Assembly: GCA_030705745.1 (NCBI GenBank) | Contig: JAUZPT010000025.1 | Span: forward strand, 1-16,375 | Source: Bacillota bacterium | GTDB taxonomy: Bacteria > Bacillota > Bacilli > Bacillales > Cytobacillaceae | Direction: 5' to 3' | Length of the DNA stretch: 16,375 nucleotides | Part shown: piece by piece, positions 14,679 to 16,375 of the stretch | How the letters are laid out: each line of letters opens with the position of its first letter | How positions within the stretch are numbered: the first letter of the stretch is position 1 | Program-made: the position numbers and the translations under genes | The notes under the pieces: generated by a model | What the model saw: the letters and a program-made list of their open reading frames with translations, nothing else | What the model was told of the DNA's origin: nothing | The model's database searches: none

Positions 14679-15058
14679 GAAGAGACCAACGGGGGCAATC
14701 CATGGTTGAAACCGCTCTTTTATTGCCTGTTTTGCTGCTGCTTTTGGCTGGAATTATTGATTTTGGCAGACTTATGTATTCATATGCAACTCTTCATATG
14801 GCTGCACAGGAAACGGTCAGATTAGGAGCGCTTGGGAAAAATGACTCGGAGATCAACAGTTTTGCCCATCAGTATGTCCAATTGGAAAGTGCGTCGAGCA
14901 TGAAGGTCGATATTTCACCACCTGATACCGCTCGACATCCAGGTGATTACGTAACAGTAAAACTGCATTATCCTTTTAAATTATATACTCCGCTCATTTC
15001 TGCGCTCATGCCCGCTCCATTTGAAATTGAAACGGAGTCGACGATCAGGGTCGAGTGA
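14675..15058 (+). CDS. tadE: TadE-like pseudopilin
   Basis: TadE and TadF are minor pseudopilins needed for Tad pilus assembly. The 127-residue protein starts with a short basic leader (MRRDQRG). Then comes QSMVETALLLPVLLLLLAGIIDFGRLMY, with glutamate at +5 after G7, so it should be cut by the adjacent TadV peptidase. The TadE-family motif IDFGR...AAQETVRLGAL follows the membrane helix. The C-terminal part (about 65-127) is beta-rich and extracellular, with no cysteines. It overlaps tadV by 4 bp and precedes tadG by 13 bp. Confidence 0.92.
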   Translation: MRRDQRGQSMVETALLLPVLLLLLAGIIDFGRLMYSYATLHMAAQETVRLGALGKNDSEINSFAHQYVQLESASSMKVDISPPDTARHPGDYVTVKLHYPFKLYTPLISALMPAPFEIETESTIRVE

Positions 15059-15071
15059 AGGGGGATTTCCT

Positions 15072-15989
15072 TTGAGTAGATTTTTTAAACGTTTTTTGCA
15101 AAATGAAAACGGCAATGCCATTCTATTTGTCGGCATTGCTCTTATGGGACTGCTCGGCATGGCAGGTTTGGCGATTGATGGCGGGCTAGTATACATGACG
15201 AAAACCTCTTTGCAAAAAACAGCCAACGCTGCAGTACTATCAGGGGCACAGGAACTGACGAATAACGATGATGAAGTAAGCAAAATTGTGCATACCATTC
15301 TGGACCACGACAACCAGTCCGATACATTAAAAAGCCTTCAGATTACTTCCGGAAGCAAAGTGGCGGTCGATTTGACAAAGTCTGTGAAGCTTTCTTTCGC
15401 AAGGCTTTTTGGTTTTGATCATATGGACGTCACGGTCCATTCTGCTGCAAGTCTTGGAAAACTCGGGCGTGCTGTCGGAGCCGCTCCATTGGGAATAGAT
15501 GAAAGCATCCCGCTTGAATTCAATAAAATCTATCAATTGAAAACGGACTCTTCCGGCGTTGAGGCAGGGAACTTCGGAGTACTGGCTTTGGGAGGTCCCG
15601 GGGCCTCAACGTATGAAGATAATCTGCGCAATGGTTACCAAGAAGAAATCAAAATTGGCGACCTCATTAATACAGAGACTGGTAACATCGCGGGAAAAAC
15701 ACGCTCAGTTGTTCAGGAACGAATTAACGGTTGCCCGGAAAATCCGCGAAACATTTTTGACCGAAATTGTTCAAGAGTTATTCTTGTCCCGGTTTACAAG
15801 CCTTATAATTTTACCGGAAATCAAATGAAGCAAATTAAGATTACCGGGTTTGCCTATTTTTACATTACAGATCCCATGGATCCAAAGGATACTTCAATTA
15901 AGGGGATGTTTATCAGAAGAGCAGGCCTTGGGTATTACGATGAAGCAAGCAAGGATAAAGGTGCGTACAGCATTCGACTAACGGAGTAG
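15072..15989 (+). CDS. tadG: TadG-like pilus-assembly protein
   Basis: The N-terminus carries the Tad/TadG domain: NENGNAILFVGIALMGLLGMAGLAIDGGLVYMTKTSLQKTANAAVLSGAQEL (about 10-60), a membrane helix plus the conserved ID.G..Y....LQ..ADAA-type motif. Unlike flp and tadE, the position +5 after the glycine is not glutamate, so processing by TadV is doubtful. The remaining 240 residues are extracellular and lack the von Willebrand A domain seen in long TadG proteins. C221 and C233 could form a disulfide. TTG 15072 (305 aa) is chosen because AAGGGGGAT lies 6 nt upstream; the longer ATG 15021 frame lies inside tadE. The protein could equally be described as a Tad-domain minor component. Confidence 0.87.
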   Translation: MSRFFKRFLQNENGNAILFVGIALMGLLGMAGLAIDGGLVYMTKTSLQKTANAAVLSGAQELTNNDDEVSKIVHTILDHDNQSDTLKSLQITSGSKVAVDLTKSVKLSFARLFGFDHMDVTVHSAASLGKLGRAVGAAPLGIDESIPLEFNKIYQLKTDSSGVEAGNFGVLALGGPGASTYEDNLRNGYQEEIKIGDLINTETGNIAGKTRSVVQERINGCPENPRNIFDRNCSRVILVPVYKPYNFTGNQMKQIKITGFAYFYITDPMDPKDTSIKGMFIRRAGLGYYDEASKDKGAYSIRLTE

Positions 15990-15998
15990 GTGAAACAA

Positions 15999-16375
15999 TT
16001 GCGATCAAAGATAGTTCTATTAATGGCCCTCTTCATGGGCGTGATAACGACCATTTTGTTTTTTAAATATATGCAGCAGTTTAATGCTGATAAGGTTTCC
16101 GTTTCGCACACGGTCCAGGTGGTAACAGCTAAAGAGCAGATTGATAAAAATGAAATCATTACAGCAGATAAACTTGTTCTGACAAATATTCCAGAGAAAA
16201 GTGTATTGCCAGACACACTAACTACGTTAAGCCAGGCAGAGGGAAAAATTGCTTCCTCGATGATTGCGAAAGGTGAAACAATTTTGGCACACCACATCAT
16301 ATCTGAAAATCAGGAGGATACGTATGTGTCCCGAAAGGTCAAAGAAGGGTACCGTGCAGTTTCAATCGGCGTGAA
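15999..16375 (+). CDS. cpaB: CpaB/RcpC-type Flp pilus assembly protein (3' end outside window)
   Basis: CpaB/RcpC proteins are exported pilus-assembly factors with SAF domains. The visible 125 residues begin MRSKIVLLMALFMGVITTILFFKYMQQ, a membrane anchor or signal (about 4-23). A SAF-like segment follows: VVTAKEQIDKNEIITADKLVLTNIPEKSVLPDTL...EGKIASSMIAKGETILAHHI, the typical pattern of this family. Translation starts at TTG 15999, with AGGTGA about 6 nt upstream, 9 bp after tadG. The frame is open to the window end. Further tad genes (ATPases, TadB/TadC) are expected beyond it. Confidence 0.88.
   Translation, partial: MRSKIVLLMALFMGVITTILFFKYMQQFNADKVSVSHTVQVVTAKEQIDKNEIITADKLVLTNIPEKSVLPDTLTTLSQAEGKIASSMIAKGETILAHHIISENQEDTYVSRKVKEGYRAVSIGV

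Noticed and set aside
15021..15071. 17-residue basic extension of the TadG-like protein
   Set aside because: It lies inside tadE in another frame, without a ribosome binding site, while TTG 15072 has a strong one.
1..16375. Mobile elements, CRISPR arrays, tRNA or rRNA genes
   Set aside because: No transposase or integrase motif, spaced direct repeats or cloverleaf-like sequence was seen on reading both strands.

Overview
The window reads as chromosomal DNA of a low-GC, endospore-forming, naturally competent member of the Bacillaceae. The reasons are a ComK homologue, AddB/AddA in place of RecBCD, a complete six-gene gerP spore-coat operon behind a sigma-K-type promoter, and Bacillus-style ribosome binding sites with frequent TTG and GTG starts. 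Names rest on remembered family sequences and visible motifs; no database search was possible.

Left part (1-2433): comK (+) converges on a small yhjD-like gene (-). Upstream of the yhjD-like gene is a sigma-A-type promoter followed by a 13-of-14 match to the Bacillus LexA (SOS) box. A bidirectional terminator with no obvious gene in front of it separates this gene from a divergent LytR-CpsA-Psr (LCP) cell-wall ligase gene, which has its own terminator.

Centre (2434-9766): addB and addA overlap by 8 bp and encode both subunits of the ATP-dependent helicase-nuclease that processes double-strand ends. All motor, nuclease and Fe-S residues that I know are present. A weaker LexA-like box covers the -35 region of the addB promoter. 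The 40 bp between addA and the convergent gerP operon consist almost wholly of one bidirectional terminator.

GerP operon (9765-11798, minus strand): gerPA-PB-PC-PD-PE-PF in the canonical order, preceded by AC-N16-CATACGATA, a good sigma-K promoter. These proteins let small germinants cross the spore coat. A divergent DUF418 membrane-protein gene follows.

Right part (13056-16375): the most interesting region. A cyclic-di-GMP-I (GEMM-I) riboswitch with a terminator-type expression platform precedes a DUF192 gene, a 58-residue Flp pilin gene, a TadV/CpaA-type prepilin peptidase, a TadE-like and a TadG-like protein, and a CpaB/RcpC protein cut off by the window end. This is the start of a Tad (tight adherence) pilus operon. 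The conserved 3' strand of the aptamer is perfectly complementary over 10 nt to the terminator hairpin. This predicts an OFF switch, in which c-di-GMP causes early termination. A second terminator-like hairpin between the pilin and the peptidase gene probably sets a high pilin-to-machinery ratio.

Several likely starts differ from the longest open frames: comK TTG 83, addB ATG 2476, gerPB GTG 11492, gerPD ATG 10573, DUF192 TTG 13517, tadV ATG 14160 and tadG TTG 15072. I saw no tRNA, rRNA, CRISPR array, insertion sequence or prophage gene.
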